Assembly (NCBI GenBank): GCA_947069175.1
Contig: CAMTDV010000030.1
Span: forward strand, 97,798,411-97,862,410
Direction: 5' to 3'
DNA length: 64,000 nucleotides
From: Scalesia atractyloides
Taxonomy: Eukaryota; Streptophyta; Magnoliopsida; Asterales; Asteraceae
Shown here: positions 1-11,110 of the stretch, in pieces
Layout: each line of letters starts with the position of its first letter
Numbering within the stretch: the first letter of the stretch is position 1
Translations under genes and position numbers: made by a program
The notes under the pieces: generated by a model
What the model saw: the letters and a program-made list of their open reading frames with translations, nothing else
Told to the model about the DNA's origin: nothing
Database searches by the model: none

Positions 1-223
1 TTAGTACCACATTTTTATGACGTTTGTACCGTTAGACAACCTCATGTTATCCCTATTAATTCTTATTTAATATCCATAATTGTAATCATTTTTCCGTTAT
101 AATGTAATTTTGATATGTATTACAACTTGAAACAAAACATGTATTTCTTTCAATATATTATATTGTAACTATATAAAGGCGGAGAGGGTATTTCTTTCAT
201 TAAGTTCCGCTACCCTAACCTTA

Positions 224-634
224 GGGCTTGTTTGATTCGTAGAAAGTTTTTTAGGAATTGGAATTCAAGAAAGGAATTGAAATAAATTCCTTTGTATTTT
301 TATATCATGTTTGGTTTGCAAATTTATAAAAGGTAATGAAGTGTTAAAAAATTAGAATGACATGAATATCCTTGATAAACCTTCCTTATTTAAAGATGTA
401 AGGGTTATTTTGTAATTATATAACATTACAAAGGAAAGTCTGAAATTCCATTAGAGTACCATTAGAGTAGTGAAGGAAAGTTGAATTCCCATGATTGAAT
501 GAATTTAAACAAAAACGTTCCAATTCCATTTTCGTGTAATGCAAACCAAACATGATTTATAATGAAAACAATCCAAATACAATTCCAATTCCAATTCCAA
601 TTCCAATTCCATATGAATCTGCAAACCAACGTCC
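224..634. mobile_element. MITE-like element with imperfect terminal inverted repeats
   Basis: The left end reads GGGCTTGTTTGATTCGTAGA. The reverse complement of the right end reads GGACGTTGGTTTGCAGA, so the termini are imperfect inverted repeats. The inside is non-coding and contains a (CCAATT)n run near 580-610. The flanks hold TTA on the left and TAA on the right, which hints at a PIF/Harbinger type, but no exact target duplication is visible. The family assignment is therefore open. Confidence 0.4.
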
Positions 635-1443
635 TCTAAGATTTGAGATTTGGCCATTTTATTTTTACCTTCAATTACCATAAACTATCCTAATTAGTGA
701 CGCCACTACCCCTGACTCAAGATCCTTATGAGAGAGCCAATGAAATACAACCACCGAACCTACCCTCAACCCCCCCTATCTACACAAACATAACTTTCTC
801 TCTCCTCTCAATGGGTATTACTCCTCGATTTTAATACCCTCACAAAGTATCCCTCAAAGAGTGGCAACAGTGTACCCCAAACTACCCTTAACTCGAAGGG
901 GGCACCATATGGCGCCCCAAACCCTAAAGGTCTTAGTGTAAATAGTGGGTCAATGTATGGATGAAAAAGTGTAACAAAGAAACCATTGTTAGGTGGTAAT
1001 CTCTTGTCTAAGTTGCATGCATTTGTTATCTTTGATAATCAACATATGCTAATCGCGTTAGTATCATATCAACAACTTTTTCGGGCTGGCTTTGGTCCTT
1101 AACTACTCTTTCGCAACAACTTTTGCTCACGCGGTATTGATGGATGGGGCTCTTTGGGTACGGTTTTCAAATATATAACGATTGTTTGATATTCGTAGAT
1201 GGCAACTAGTTTATTCAAATATATAGCTTAGGTGTTTAAGCTCGCCCTTTATGAAGGTCGTTGATGACATCACTGACTTCCTAAGTGTTGCTACAAAAGT
1301 GGATTTCGAAACCTCTCCATTCTTCTACACAATGTATATAACTTTGATGACATTAATGCCCTTTGTGAATGTTGTTGATTATATCAATGAGTTCGCCCTT
1401 TTTAAAGGTCGTTTTGTCCTTTTCCCTTCCATACCTTTTCTTT
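635..1443. other. Intergenic, no gene seen
   Basis: AT-rich DNA with no protein similarity I recognise on either strand. The short open frame at 1251-1469 has no recognisable domain and looks like chance. Confidence 0.6.
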
Positions 1444-1480
1444 ATGTTTTTTTAACGGCGTACGGTTAGACTGTCACTAA
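1444..1480 (-). mobile_element. 3'-end fragment of a tRNA-derived SINE
   Basis: The segment TTTTTTTAACGGCGTACGG followed by a TTAG..CTAAC stretch matches the tail of the fuller minus-strand SINE at 52505-52662. Only the tail is present here; no A or B box accompanies it, so this is a truncated copy. Confidence 0.55.
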
Positions 1481-1785
1481 CTGCGCTGATGGGTTTTCTA
1501 GTTTCAGTAGGTTTTGATTTAGTAGAAGGGCCTTCAGATATATAAAAAAGAGATTTCTATGTAAATTTTGACCTTATATGAAATGAAGCATTTTTTTTAT
1601 TATCCAACTAGCGCAATTGTGATGATGTCTCACTTTTACATTGGTTATAAACCGCTGTTCAAGTTGGTTAGTGTTTTAATTTCAATATGTTTTCGATGAA
1701 AAATGGTATGTTATCATGATGGTGATGGTGTTGCACATATGTAAACATATTAAATAAAATTCAATTCAATTAAATAATAAATGAA

Positions 1786-2277
1786 GGACCTTGATATTCA
1801 CACACACCAAACCTTATTTTCACACCCTAAAAAGCCTCGCTTTGGCCAAAGCGGGACACTTTGGTGTAAAGTCAACAGACAGGGACTGAATCTGTCAGTC
1901 CTTGTCTGTTGACCTGATACCAAACCGGGGCGTTTTTGGGTGTGGAAATAAGGTTTGGGCGTATGAAAGGCAAGGTTTTAAAACCCAGACCATCCGGTCG
2001 GACCGGAAAACCGTTAAAAAGAGGCGACCGAATTGGGCGTTTTTTGGGTGTGGAAATAAGGTTTGGGCGTATGAAAGGCAAGGTTTTAAAACCCAGACCG
2101 GCCGGTCGGACCGGAAAACCGTTAAAAAGAGGCGACCGGACCAGTGGAAAATGCGATTCCGGGCATTCAACGCGATTCCTTGTCTGTTGACTTTACCCCA
2201 AAGTGCCCTGCTTTGACCAAAGCGGAGCGTTTTGAAGTGTGTGAATAGACAAGGGGCGTGTGTGAATAGCCTGGGCC
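1786..2277. mobile_element. Mutator-like non-autonomous element with long TIRs
   Basis: The 492 bp element is flanked by an exact 8-bp direct repeat TAAATGAA (1778-1785 and 2278-2285). The inverted repeats run about 95-100 bp: the left end reads GGACCTTGATATTCACACAC and the right end, reverse complemented, GGCCCAGGCTATTCACACAC, continuing inward through CGCTTTGGCCAAAGCG and GTCAACAGACA. The centre has two direct copies of a 107-bp unit (about 1928-2034 and 2035-2141). Long TIRs favour a MULE, whose usual duplication is 9 bp; the 8 bp seen would also fit hAT. Open frames inside, including 1902-2216, merely read through the two direct copies and are not genes. Confidence 0.75.
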
Positions 2278-2339
2278 TAAATGAATGCATACAAAAAACA
2301 AAGATCTTTTATAAAATTCACTTCGATTTTCAGACCAAA

Positions 2340-2600
2340 TGATACTAGTCACGGTTGTCCTGACAATTTGATTCAGCTGTTAATTGTTATGTCCTCCCCA
2401 GTGGAGACGCAGGTTCAATTCCTGCTTGGGACATTTTCGATGGATATCTGAGTGAACGGACGAATCGGGGTTTTAATCATGGTTAGAACCTTACAGGGGC
2501 GCGGATTTACGGATTTCATCAGGTTACCACGCATAGGGGCACGGGTTCATGACGGTCGATAAGTCAACCTTGGACATAGCCCCGAGTATGGTGGATAATC
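2340..2600 (+). mobile_element. tRNA-derived SINE, copy 1 of a tandem pair
   Basis: Begins TGATACTAGTCACGGTTGTC and carries a polymerase III B-box-like GGTTCAATTCC near 2413 with a weak A-box-like stretch upstream. The body continues through a conserved region ending in CTTGGACATAGCCC. The same sequence restarts 261 bp further on, so the two copies abut head to tail. It is not a functional tRNA gene because the cloverleaf is not preserved. Confidence 0.6.
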
Positions 2601-2865
2601 TGATACTAGTCACGGTTGTCCAGAGAATTTGGTTCAACGGTTAAATGGCATGCCGTCTCTAGTGGAGACGCTGGTTCAATTCCCACTTGGGCCATTTTCG
2701 ATGGACATCTGAGTAAAGGGATGAATTGGGTTTGAACGTCACGGGGGCGAGGATTTACGAATTTCATCACGCATAGGGGGGCACGGGCTCATGACAGTCG
2801 AGAAGACAACCTTGGACATAGCCCAAGTATGATGAATTTAAACGTGAGATACTTCGGGGTTAAAA
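2601..2865 (+). mobile_element. tRNA-derived SINE, copy 2 of a tandem pair
   Basis: Directly follows copy 1 with the same start and the same B-box-like GGTTCAATTCC near 2673. The tail ends in an A run followed by ACTAGTCACG, which repeats the start motif of each copy. That motif therefore occurs three times and may be the duplicated target or the junction of a tandem insertion. Confidence 0.6.
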
Positions 2866-3166
2866 AAAACTAGTCACGCTTGACCGCATAAAATTAGAAA
2901 GTCAAAGAAAGATAAAGTTATATAATCAAAGCTCATTAAAATCTGTACTATTATATATAAAGTCCCTTTAATTAAATGCCAATCAAAACCAACATTTCCA
3001 CAATTTAGATTTTTAAATCTATTATTAAATACCAATCAGATTTATTGAATGGCAATTGTATATTAAAAAAAACTCAAGCAAGAGGATTAGCATACGAAAG
3101 TGAAAAAACAAAAACAAACTCCAGCTTAGATACACACCGCGTCACAACAAATGAATTTCAAAGGAA
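2866..3166. other. Intergenic, no gene seen
   Basis: AT-rich DNA between the SINE pair and the hAT-type element; nothing recognised. Confidence 0.5.
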
Positions 3167-3174
3167 AGTGAACC

Positions 3175-3920
3175 TAGGTCTGTAAATGAACTGAACATAT
3201 CATTTAATTTTAGACGAACATGAACATATAATCAAACATAATTTTTTGTTCGTGTTTGTTCATTAAGAAATCATGCATGTTCGTGTTCGTTTATGTTCAT
3301 TCGTTTAAAGCCTAAACGAAACATAAACAAAAAAACTTAACTCAACATATTTTAATAAACATAAATTGACATGATTGAACAAAGATAAACGAACATAAAT
3401 GAACGCAACTGAACAAATATAAACAAACACAATTTAACATTAGTGAACACAAACGAACAAGTTTAATATATTACAATTCATCCGAAAGCACATCTAAATT
3501 AGGGTTAATAGACACTAAAATTAAGTAGTTTTTTCATATAAATATTAAGTAAACAATCAGTTACATTTTAAAATTTGATTTTTTATTAGTAGAAAACTCA
3601 ATTACTAATTGTTATATATATATAAGTAGTTAGAAAACCTAATATTTATAAAATATAACTATTTATGTATTTATTAAAATTTAAACGAACGTAAATAAAC
3701 GAACATAAACGGATGTTCACGAACATAAATGAACGAACACAAACGAAATGTCATGAACATAATGAACAAACACAAAGTGTGTTCATGTTCGTTCATTTAA
3801 TCAAACGAACAAAAAATTTTGTCCGTGTTCGTTCGTTTACTAAATAAATGAACATAAACGAACTTCTCGCCGAACAAGTTCACGAACAATTCATGAACGT
3901 TCGGTTCGTTTACAGGCCTA
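3175..3920. mobile_element. Non-autonomous hAT-type element
   Basis: The 746 bp element has termini TAGGTCTGTAAATGAAC (left) and TAGGCCTGTAAACGAAC (right, reverse complement). It is flanked by 8-bp repeats AGTGAACC and AGTGAGCC, seven of eight bases matching. The inside is built from short degenerate repeats of the GAACATAAACGAAC type on both strands. The 8-bp duplication and the TAGG.. ends indicate the hAT superfamily. No transposase remains. Confidence 0.75.
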
Positions 3921-4650
3921 AGTGAGCCCTTGAATAGATCCAAAGAAAGGAACTAGCCTTAATATCACCAATAATTTCGGAAAACAATGTATTATTGCCG
4001 TCTGGTCTTCCAAAGTATCCAACATGTTGTGTCAAGTATGCCATATAGATTGCATTTTTATTCTCTTTGTTTGTCTTGTATGTACCTACGGAAGAAATCA
4101 AGTAGCTCCAAAGACACTTCTAAGGAACCGAGTCATGGGGACCTTGATCCAACTGAAAATTTGTAACAAAACATAATCAGCATAACCACCAATGATTAAA
4201 ATGTGATCCCATGTTTCTGGTGCCGAGATGAATAGTGACCATGAGACCGTCACTATTGTAATATTTCTCACAACCAACATGTCACGGTTCAAACAACCAT
4301 TCACAATTTTTTTTTTATCTTTAGCGGGATCCAACCAAGCCAAGGTAGCACCTTCGTTTCGGGAACACATGTCATTGCGTTGAGTTCTCTCCCAAGATTA
4401 CCAACCAAAAAAAGTGTCATAGACTTGACCCCTTTTCCACAACCATTTATCCAAGCCACTCATTATATTATGACCCTTCAGCCAAGAAGAGGTTAGTAAA
4501 CCGGTCTTTTAAGGTTTGTTTCCCCATCCATTTGTTTAACCATAATTGAATTTTGTCTCCATATCCCATTTTCACCACCAATAAGTTTTTGACGTCCACC
4601 GAACGGCTCCCCGACTCCATACCCACCTTCACATGATGTTTGAACAATCT
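3921..4650 (-). pseudogene. L1-type LINE ORF2 3' remnant (zinc-binding RT C-terminus)
   Basis: Read on the minus strand, broken frames spell parts of the C-terminus of a plant LINE reverse transcriptase. Around 4640-4500 there is GDKIQFWLNKWMGKQTLKDR, the usual FWLDxW..G..LxxRFPxLF stretch. Around 4210-4100 comes ETWDHILI followed by LLQIFSWIKVPMTRFLRSV, matching the zf-RVT region. Around 4040-3925 comes IYMAYLT then a NNTLF..IKASSFLWI block. Several stops and frame changes separate these pieces, so nothing is expressed as a protein. The 5' part of the element is missing. Confidence 0.65.
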
Positions 4651-4796
4651 GACCTCTCCTAACTAGAGACAATCTGAGACCTCTCTTTTAAGAGACAATC
4701 GGACCCCCACATGATGTTTGAACACCAGGGAATAAACGGAAGGAGCAAGCCAAAGTCGTGGCCTCAATTAACGAAGTAAAAAGAAGCAGAGATAAT

Positions 4797-5834
4797 CAGT
4801 GGCGGAACCAGAAACTTTTGACCGGGGGGTCATAATACATATGCTAGTATGGGCAGGGGCGGAGTTAGAATGTTGTGCTACCCCTCAACCCCGTTTCCGT
4901 AGTGTAAAAATACTCTTAACTCCGTTTCCTTAGTGTAATAATACCCCTCGACTTCGTCTACGATATACAAAGGATACACCTGATCAAAAAAAAAAAAAAA
5001 AAAAATTAGGATATTCCTAAATATTTGGGCTAGTACCACCACTGAGTATAAGTTTCGGATCAAATACAAACCTTACTTTATGTAAAAATGGCGAGAACCA
5101 AAATATTATTTGAAAATAGCTAAATGCTTTATTAATAGTAGCACAAATTAACACTGTGAAAAAATTATAATAAAATGCGTTATTTTTCAATAAGACTTTG
5201 ATTCTCAAATTTTTTATAAAAGAAAAAAATATTATTAAGAAAAAATTTTCTCACAGTTTTAATAAAAGGAAAAATATTATTTGTACCGGAACATATCTGT
5301 TTTGCACATGAGAAAAATGAAAAATGTTAAAGAACGATAAATCTAAAATCTTGACAAATTAATATTAAAATTAAAATATACTAAATAAACTGAAAAACAA
5401 GTTAAAACTAAAGTACTAAACACTGACTTTAGATTTTTAGTTATTATTAATTTTTTATTACACTTTATATCTAAAATCAATGTAAAAGATTTGCAGAGAA
5501 AGGGTGGAATACATTTATTGCTCTTTGACTCAAAAGACTTTTCTTTATAAAGTGTAATGACCAAAATGTCTTTCTCCATATTATCCGTACATCTTCTCCA
5601 CAACTTTCCATTCTTGCTCCGGTAACTCTGTAAAAGTCGACCAGATCACAAACCCAAAAATCCAATGACCTCTTTTTTCCACTTGCTTCTCTTTTCGTCG
5701 TAACCACTCTTCAACTAACAATTCTGAGGGGTCAAAGTACAAAAAACCATCGGAGGAAGGATCAAAACGCATATGGCGGGTCGGCGGCCGGAGGGTCAAT
5801 GGACCCTCCTGACCCCCTTGTAGTTCCGCCCCTG
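4797..5834. mobile_element. Non-autonomous hAT element with exact 8-bp TSD
   Basis: The 1038 bp element is bounded by CAGTGGCGGAACCAGAAAC on the left and, reverse complemented, CAGGGGCGGAACTACAAGG on the right. The flanking direct repeat GAGATAAT is exact (4789-4796 and 5835-5842). A second hAT-like start, CAGGGGCGGAGTTAG, lies inside at about 4855 and may mark a nested copy. Near 4880-4960 a 40-bp segment about CCGTTTCC..TAGTGTAA is repeated. No transposase is recognisable. Confidence 0.8.
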
Positions 5835-5842
5835 GAGATAAT

Positions 5843-6299
5843 GGGTTCTTTTTGTTACACAAAATATAGTAAACCCAATAAGTTTTATAATATGTGTATT
5901 TATATGCATTTACGAGATGTAAGTTGATGATAAAGTATTAAAAATAGAGTGTTTTCTTAGGTCTGGTGCCGTTCCAACACTTTGGCAAATCACATCAATT
6001 CCGACCAAACAACATCGATAATCTAACACAACAACCATTAAATTATAGTAAAGATCATAAACTAATATTATTTTAAGTATGTTTTTATTTGAACAATATT
6101 AAAGTAATTATTCGATAAGGTTATCTTTTTATATATTTTTTTCAATGTTCATATAGAAATTTTATTAATAACGGAATTGTATTGAAATAAAATATTTTTC
6201 ATTAGTTAGAAAACATACCATGTAGCTAGCTTCTTTGTTTTATGTCGTATATATATGATAGTTTGGTACACAAAGCGCTCCCCACCTTTCCTACGAGAC
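5843..6299. other. Intergenic, no gene seen
   Basis: AT-rich DNA between the hAT element and a Helitron-like end; possibly part of that Helitron, but I could not find its 5' terminus. Confidence 0.4.
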
Positions 6300-6305
6300 A
6301 CCCCT

Positions 6306-6330
6306 CCGCATAGTGCGGTGTGTCACCTAG
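6306..6330 (+). mobile_element. Helitron-like 3' terminus
   Basis: A short GC hairpin (CCGCA-TAG-TGCGG, 6306-6318) is followed after 8 bases by CTAG and then T. Plant Helitrons end in a hairpin about 10 bases before CTRR and insert before T, so this fits a 3' end. The matching 5' TC end was not located, so element length is unknown. Confidence 0.5.
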
Positions 6331-6364
6331 TTTTAAACAACATAGTTTTTATTTTTTTACCTAT

Positions 6365-6504
6365 GTAAAGCAAGTTGCAGTAACACTAACAAACTTTGAA
6401 TATATTTACTTTATTGTTCTACTCATATTGTTTTTAATCAAGTAAAGCAAGTTGGAGTAACACTAACAAAGTTTGAATATTTCTACTCATATTGTTTTTA
6501 ATCA
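6365..6504. repeat. Local tandem duplication, about 70-77 bp, two units
   Basis: GTAAAGCAAGTTG.AGTAACAC occurs at 6365 and again at 6442, each followed by the same ACTCATATTGTTTTTAATCA stretch. The second unit has lost about 10 bp. Confidence 0.75.
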
Positions 6505-7487
6505 ATGTAGGCGTTTGGCTTGAACAATTTAAACATAAGATGATCTTTGATTAACATAATAACTGTGGTTAATTTTTGATTTGGGGTAACTTAAACCTTG
6601 TTATATGATAATTATCATATAGTTGTAAACTAACCTTTTTTTATTGTTAACTAACTTAACTTAAAATTTTCACAGTTCAACTACAATATAATAGTTGTCC
6701 GCAAGTAATTAAGATGGTAATGTGTAAGGTATGGGATGAGTTTTAGTAAACTTGATTATTAAATTGTTCGTGTCCTATGACACACCCTTCAGTACTCATC
6801 ACTCATTACCTATCAGGTTCATAGATATAGATATAGCTGTTTAGTTATGTTCTTATGAGGTTAAAAGTTACCCATTACCTAAAAACAAACAATTTGAATT
6901 TTATAAAAGAAAACTCGACTACACTTCCAACGAGTCTATAATATTGATAATTTTTATTTTTCTAGAAATCTTAGTGTAATTTATTTTTGTAAGACTGAAT
7001 AAAATATTAATGTATTTTACTTCAACCGGGTAAATGCTTTCGGCTAATCCACATGTCATCTTATAATATCCCTTCGTTTAAAAGGGAAATATGTGTTATA
7101 ATATTATTTTGTAAGTATTCATTTTTACATTAAGTTTGATTCTCAGTTGTGTGTGCTGTATATATCATGTTTAACTAAAGTTGAAAGCTAAGGTCGAGAA
7201 CGATATTGTAATTTGTATGTTTAATTAGATCATGATCAATTTCCATTTACTTTATAATATTAAAACATTTTTTGAGTACGCGGGGTCGATGACATGGAGA
7301 GGCGTGAGGGCTTCAACAACGCTAGCACATAGGTTTTGAGAAAAAAAACCCCACCTCTTGTTGCAACAAAAGTAAGATTGTCTTAGCCGATGGGCTTGTA
7401 TGGACAAAGACAAAAGCAGTGGCCCATAAACTGGGCCTTCACCGGCAGCCCGATTACAAGATATTGGCTTTTAATTTATGGTAAAAA

Positions 7488-7520
7488 CTAGCACTAGAAA
7501 CCGCGCGCGTTGCGCCGCGG
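7488..7520 (-). mobile_element. Helitron-like 3' terminus, minus strand
   Basis: On the minus strand the order is CCGCG..CGCGG hairpin, about 9 bases, CTAG, then T. This is the usual plant Helitron 3' end. The body would run toward higher coordinates and is interrupted by the hAT element at 7685-8568. Confidence 0.5.
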
Positions 7521-7684
7521 ATACTGTAACCATTGAATAGATTAATCACGTTGGTTCTACGAATATCCGTGATGATCTTCCCCAAATCCTCAAGATTCAA
7601 CCCAAAGTGCAAGAATTTGAAATGAAAATGGTCATTTCTCAAAATTGAATTCTGTCTTTTAGAATTACAAGAGCAACAAATAAA

Positions 7685-8568
7685 CAGGGGCGGACCTACC
7701 CGCTGGTGTGGGTGGGCGGCCGCACCCCTTAAAAAGATATTTTAGGGTTATTTGCGAAAATTCCCAACCGCACCCATTGAAAAATTTTAACCGCACCCCT
7801 TGAAAATTACAACCGCCCCCTTAGAAAGAAATAATTATAAGATCTTTTTAAGGGGGCGGTTGTAAATTCCGGTGAGAATACAGCGCTGCACCGTGCCTAT
7901 TGATTGCACGGTGCAGCGACTGTATTCTCACCGGAAAAGCTTGATTATGTCCACCCCACCACTCGGAATCCAAAACTTAACGAGGTACCTTCGTTTGTTT
8001 ATGTTTTTTTTTTGTTTTAGGTGGTTTTTAGGAGAAATAGAGTTATAGATATGTTAAAAGGGTTGGAAATTTTATGTGTTTTGATGTATTTTTCTTGTTG
8101 TTCTAGACTATAGTAGCATGATTTTGTTGTTTTGATATTCTTTTTGGTTGTTCTATACTTTACTAAGGCTAGAAAATTAAATTTGAAAATTATGAAATAT
8201 GGTTGAACATGATTGTTTAAATTGTTTAAGTGTTTAACGTTTTTAATGAACTTATGGATCAATTTATATATGATAGGAACCATGAGTTCGAAAGTTTTGG
8301 CAAGATTTCTCAAGAGGAACCATTAGGAAAGTAACTCTAGATGATGTTTTGCATAGATTTCAAAATATAAAAACATGTAATTTTAAACATGTTTGTAATG
8401 ACGTTTGACATGTTTTGATGGTTATATAAATTTTAGTTTGATACTCTTTTGTTTTACATGGCCCGACCCGACCCGACCCGATATGAACCGAATTTTATTA
8501 TATACTTATGGGCCTGAAATCTTTAAAATATTCCGCACCCCATGGAAAAATTCTAGGGCCCGCCACTG
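7685..8568. mobile_element. Non-autonomous hAT element
   Basis: The 884 bp element starts CAGGGGCGGACCTACC and ends, reverse complemented, CAGTGGCGGGCCCTAG. Flanking 8-mers are CAAATAAA and CATATAAA, seven of eight matching. The left part is rich in CCGCACCCC motifs on one strand and their complement. It contains a strong internal hairpin (7867-7936) and a (CCGAC)n run near 8462. No protein is encoded. Confidence 0.75.
7867..7936. repeat. 70-bp near-perfect hairpin inside hAT element
   Basis: The arms TTCCGGTGAGAATACAG and CTGTATTCTCACCGGAA are perfect complements. A second pair, CTGCACCGTGC and GCACGGTGCAG, continues the stem after a 2-3 base bulge, leaving a loop of about 9 bases. Transcription from either strand would give a long stem-loop. 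Confidence 0.8.
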
Positions 8569-8584
8569 CATATAAATAAAGACT

Positions 8585-9330
8585 GAAATTTCCAAATGGG
8601 CCACAAAAGGCCATAGGCCAAACACAAGCCCAGAATCAAAATACATAAAACACCAAAAAAAAAAAAAAGTCTTCTTAACTCCCATTAGAACGCGTTTTTT
8701 GGACCGAAACTTGGAACGACGTGATCCTCATTTCAAGCTTCGATTTGACAGGTCGAACGCCTAAAACGAAGACCCGTAGCCAAAGTTATGCTTGTTTCCG
8801 TGAATCACCTTTGGAAGCTCGATCACGAGCCTCCATAAATGTCATGGCTCGACCTTCTTCACTTGGGCCTACATCAAAACGTTATGTGATGCATTAACCA
8901 TATAAAAACACAAGTTTCAACGTATCCAATTGAACTGAATGTAACATGTATAAGCATTTGATTGGATCAAAACGTAAAGTAAATTAAATTCATAACATAT
9001 TATATATGACCCAACTCATGCATAGAAAACGTAACGGTTAGGAAGGAAAAACTGACATGTGTAATCAAAAGAGATCAATTAGAGCATTCGAAAAAAGGAA
9101 AAAAAAGCAATAACTTGACTCCACTAGGTTCGAATTTTTTTTTTTACGAACATACATAAAATCACACAAACATATTATATTTGACCTGAGTCAACATGTT
9201 TCAAATTGATAGTTTGAAGCCAAACAAAACAAAACCCAAAGTTCATACCCCCCCCCCCCCCATAAAAAAAAAACTATAAATTAAGCAGATGATACAACTC
9301 AATACCACATAAACAAACTAATAAATATGT
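8585..9330. other. Intergenic, no gene seen
   Basis: AT-rich DNA, possibly the continuing body of the Helitron-like element. It holds a C14 homopolymer at 9248-9261 followed by an A run. No coding signal was recognised. Confidence 0.5.
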
Positions 9331-9339
9331 GGTACAAAC

Positions 9340-9586
9340 TAGGGATGAGCAACCGGCAACAAATACCGTCCCGATCCCGATAATACCGTACCGATATTTT
9401 GGTATCGGTATCCACCTTTTGGCATTTTCGGTATCGGGATTTTCGGGATCGGGACGGGTTCGGTACGGTAGCGGTAAAATACCGAATTTTATACTCAAAT
9501 ACCGATACCATACCGATACCTTACCGATACCGATACCAGATCGGGATTTTCGATATCGGGACGGGATAGGGATTTGCTCATGCCTA
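9340..9586. mobile_element. hAT MITE with exact 8-bp TSD
   Basis: The 247 bp element begins TAGGGATGAGCAA and ends, reverse complemented, TAGGCATGAGCAA, close to the Ac-like hAT terminus. The flanking repeat GTACAAAC is exact (9332-9339 and 9587-9594). The inside is a mass of ACCGATACCG and CGGTATCGG units on both strands. Open frames across it are artefacts of this repeat. Confidence 0.85.
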
Positions 9587-9599
9587 GTACAAACCACAT

Positions 9600-9910
9600 A
9601 TGCACTAACATGTACTTCAAATTGATAGTATATAATTTATTTTACAAATTGATACTCACTTAGCATCATGTACAACACAACTATGCACAAAAAACTCACT
9701 AAGCAACTTGTACAAACCCACTATGCACTAACGTAATTTATTTCACAAATTTATACACACTAAGCATCATGTACAACACAACTATATAAAAAAAATAAAA
9801 AATAAAAACTCACTAAGATCATGCACAACACAACTATGCATAAAAAACTCACTAAGCAAAATGTACAAACCCACTATACACTAACATGTTTCAAATTGAT
9901 ACTATATAAT
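9600..9910. repeat. Degenerate local tandem repeats
   Basis: Units such as CACTAAGCATCATGTACAAC, ACTATGCA..AAAAACTCACT and TGTACAAACCCACTAT recur two to four times with spacings of about 60 and 110 bp. The neighbouring hAT MITE sits in a related ATGTGGTACAAAC segment. Confidence 0.6.
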
Positions 9911-10199
9911 TTTAGATAATAGTGTGAAACAAATATTCATATTCTAAAATCGACTTATCATAGTTCAGAATAGACAAGATTCATGATAGTTGAACACGAA
10001 CTTCAAAATTAAACCTGAGCTTTGTATACCTTATATAAACAAGATTCATGATAGTTGAACTCGAGCTTCAAATATTAACAAAATAAACTCGAGTCTTTGA
10101 AATAGAGCTCGAAATAAACCATGGTTGAACTCTTAAAAGTTACATGATCCGAGCTCATCTTAACTCATTTATGTTTATGTAGATTTTGTAAACCTAAAG

Positions 10200-10201
<2 letters not shown>

Positions 10202-10230
<29 letters not shown>
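10202..10230. repeat. (TA)n microsatellite
   Basis: An uninterrupted AT/TA run. In copy B the equivalent site (about 32001-32015) is where a LINE has inserted. Confidence 0.85.
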
Positions 10231-10234
<4 letters not shown>

Positions 10235-10374
10235 TAATTGGAATTAAACTCATTACACCAAACTGATTTTCGAAGTTTGGTTTTGATTTAACCAAATTAC
10301 TTATGTTAACCTAGAAATCCTAACCGTTTAATGAATTTTGAAACCGAAACCAGAATTTTGAAACCGAAACCAGA

Positions 10375-11110
10375 AATATAAACATATAATAAAAATACCA
10401 CCACAAATTGATTATTGCAAAAATCGATCATGTTTTATGCTAAAGCCATTTCCCGTCCATTCCCTTATTTTCACATATGTTCGTGTCGCATACATAAAGC
10501 CTAAAAGAACATGCATTATTCAGTATACTACTGACCCGAATTACGTACACACTCCCAGCTATACACAACAGTGTAAAATAAAATTAATAGGTTTCAATTT
10601 TACAACTAATTAACTTTATTTCCTTTCCATGTAATTTGGAATACAAAAAAGTGTATATATCATGCATGTTGTGGAAGGAAGGAACCAAAGAGTGGGGTTG
10701 AAAGAAATGATAGATTTCTTATGAAATGGTTTATGCTAACAAAAGATATTCCACTTTTCTTTCCTTTATAATGGTGCATTAGTTTGTTTGTAAATTGGTA
10801 TATTGAACTTGCTTATCGATCTGAGAAGGAAACTAATTTGATGGATTCTTCAATTGGTATGTCTCTCTCTTTCATTATATATACATGCTTACTTTTGGTG
10901 CTCATTTGAGAAATCAAAAATAGGTCGATCAAGCGGAAGTTCGCTTTAGTTATTATTTTGTATAAAAAATATAAAACTATGATTTTCTTTTTTATATATG
11001 TGCACGCATGTAAAAGCGAATCTAGTATATTTGTTGGGATTACTTATTACCCGTCGGATTTGTGTGTTTCTCTTGAGTATGAAGAAATCTCTATCTATAA
11101 TTTTCGAGGA
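10375..11110. repeat. Near-identical block shared with copy B (likely conversion tract)
   Basis: This block matches 32638-33370 almost base for base; by eye I see one single-base indel and very few substitutions. The flanks on both sides differ at roughly one base in ten. It contains a short ATG frame with a possible donor (ATGGATTCTTCAATTG then GTATGT, near 10840), but no protein of recognisable family. Confidence 0.7.

Noticed and set aside
1902..2216. Overlapping open frames on both strands with internal peptide repeats
   Set aside because: They read through two direct copies inside a Mutator-like element; no codon preference or domain is visible.
9274..9625. Open frames rich in Tyr, Arg and Pro on both strands
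   Set aside because: They translate the ACCGATACCG repeat of a hAT MITE.
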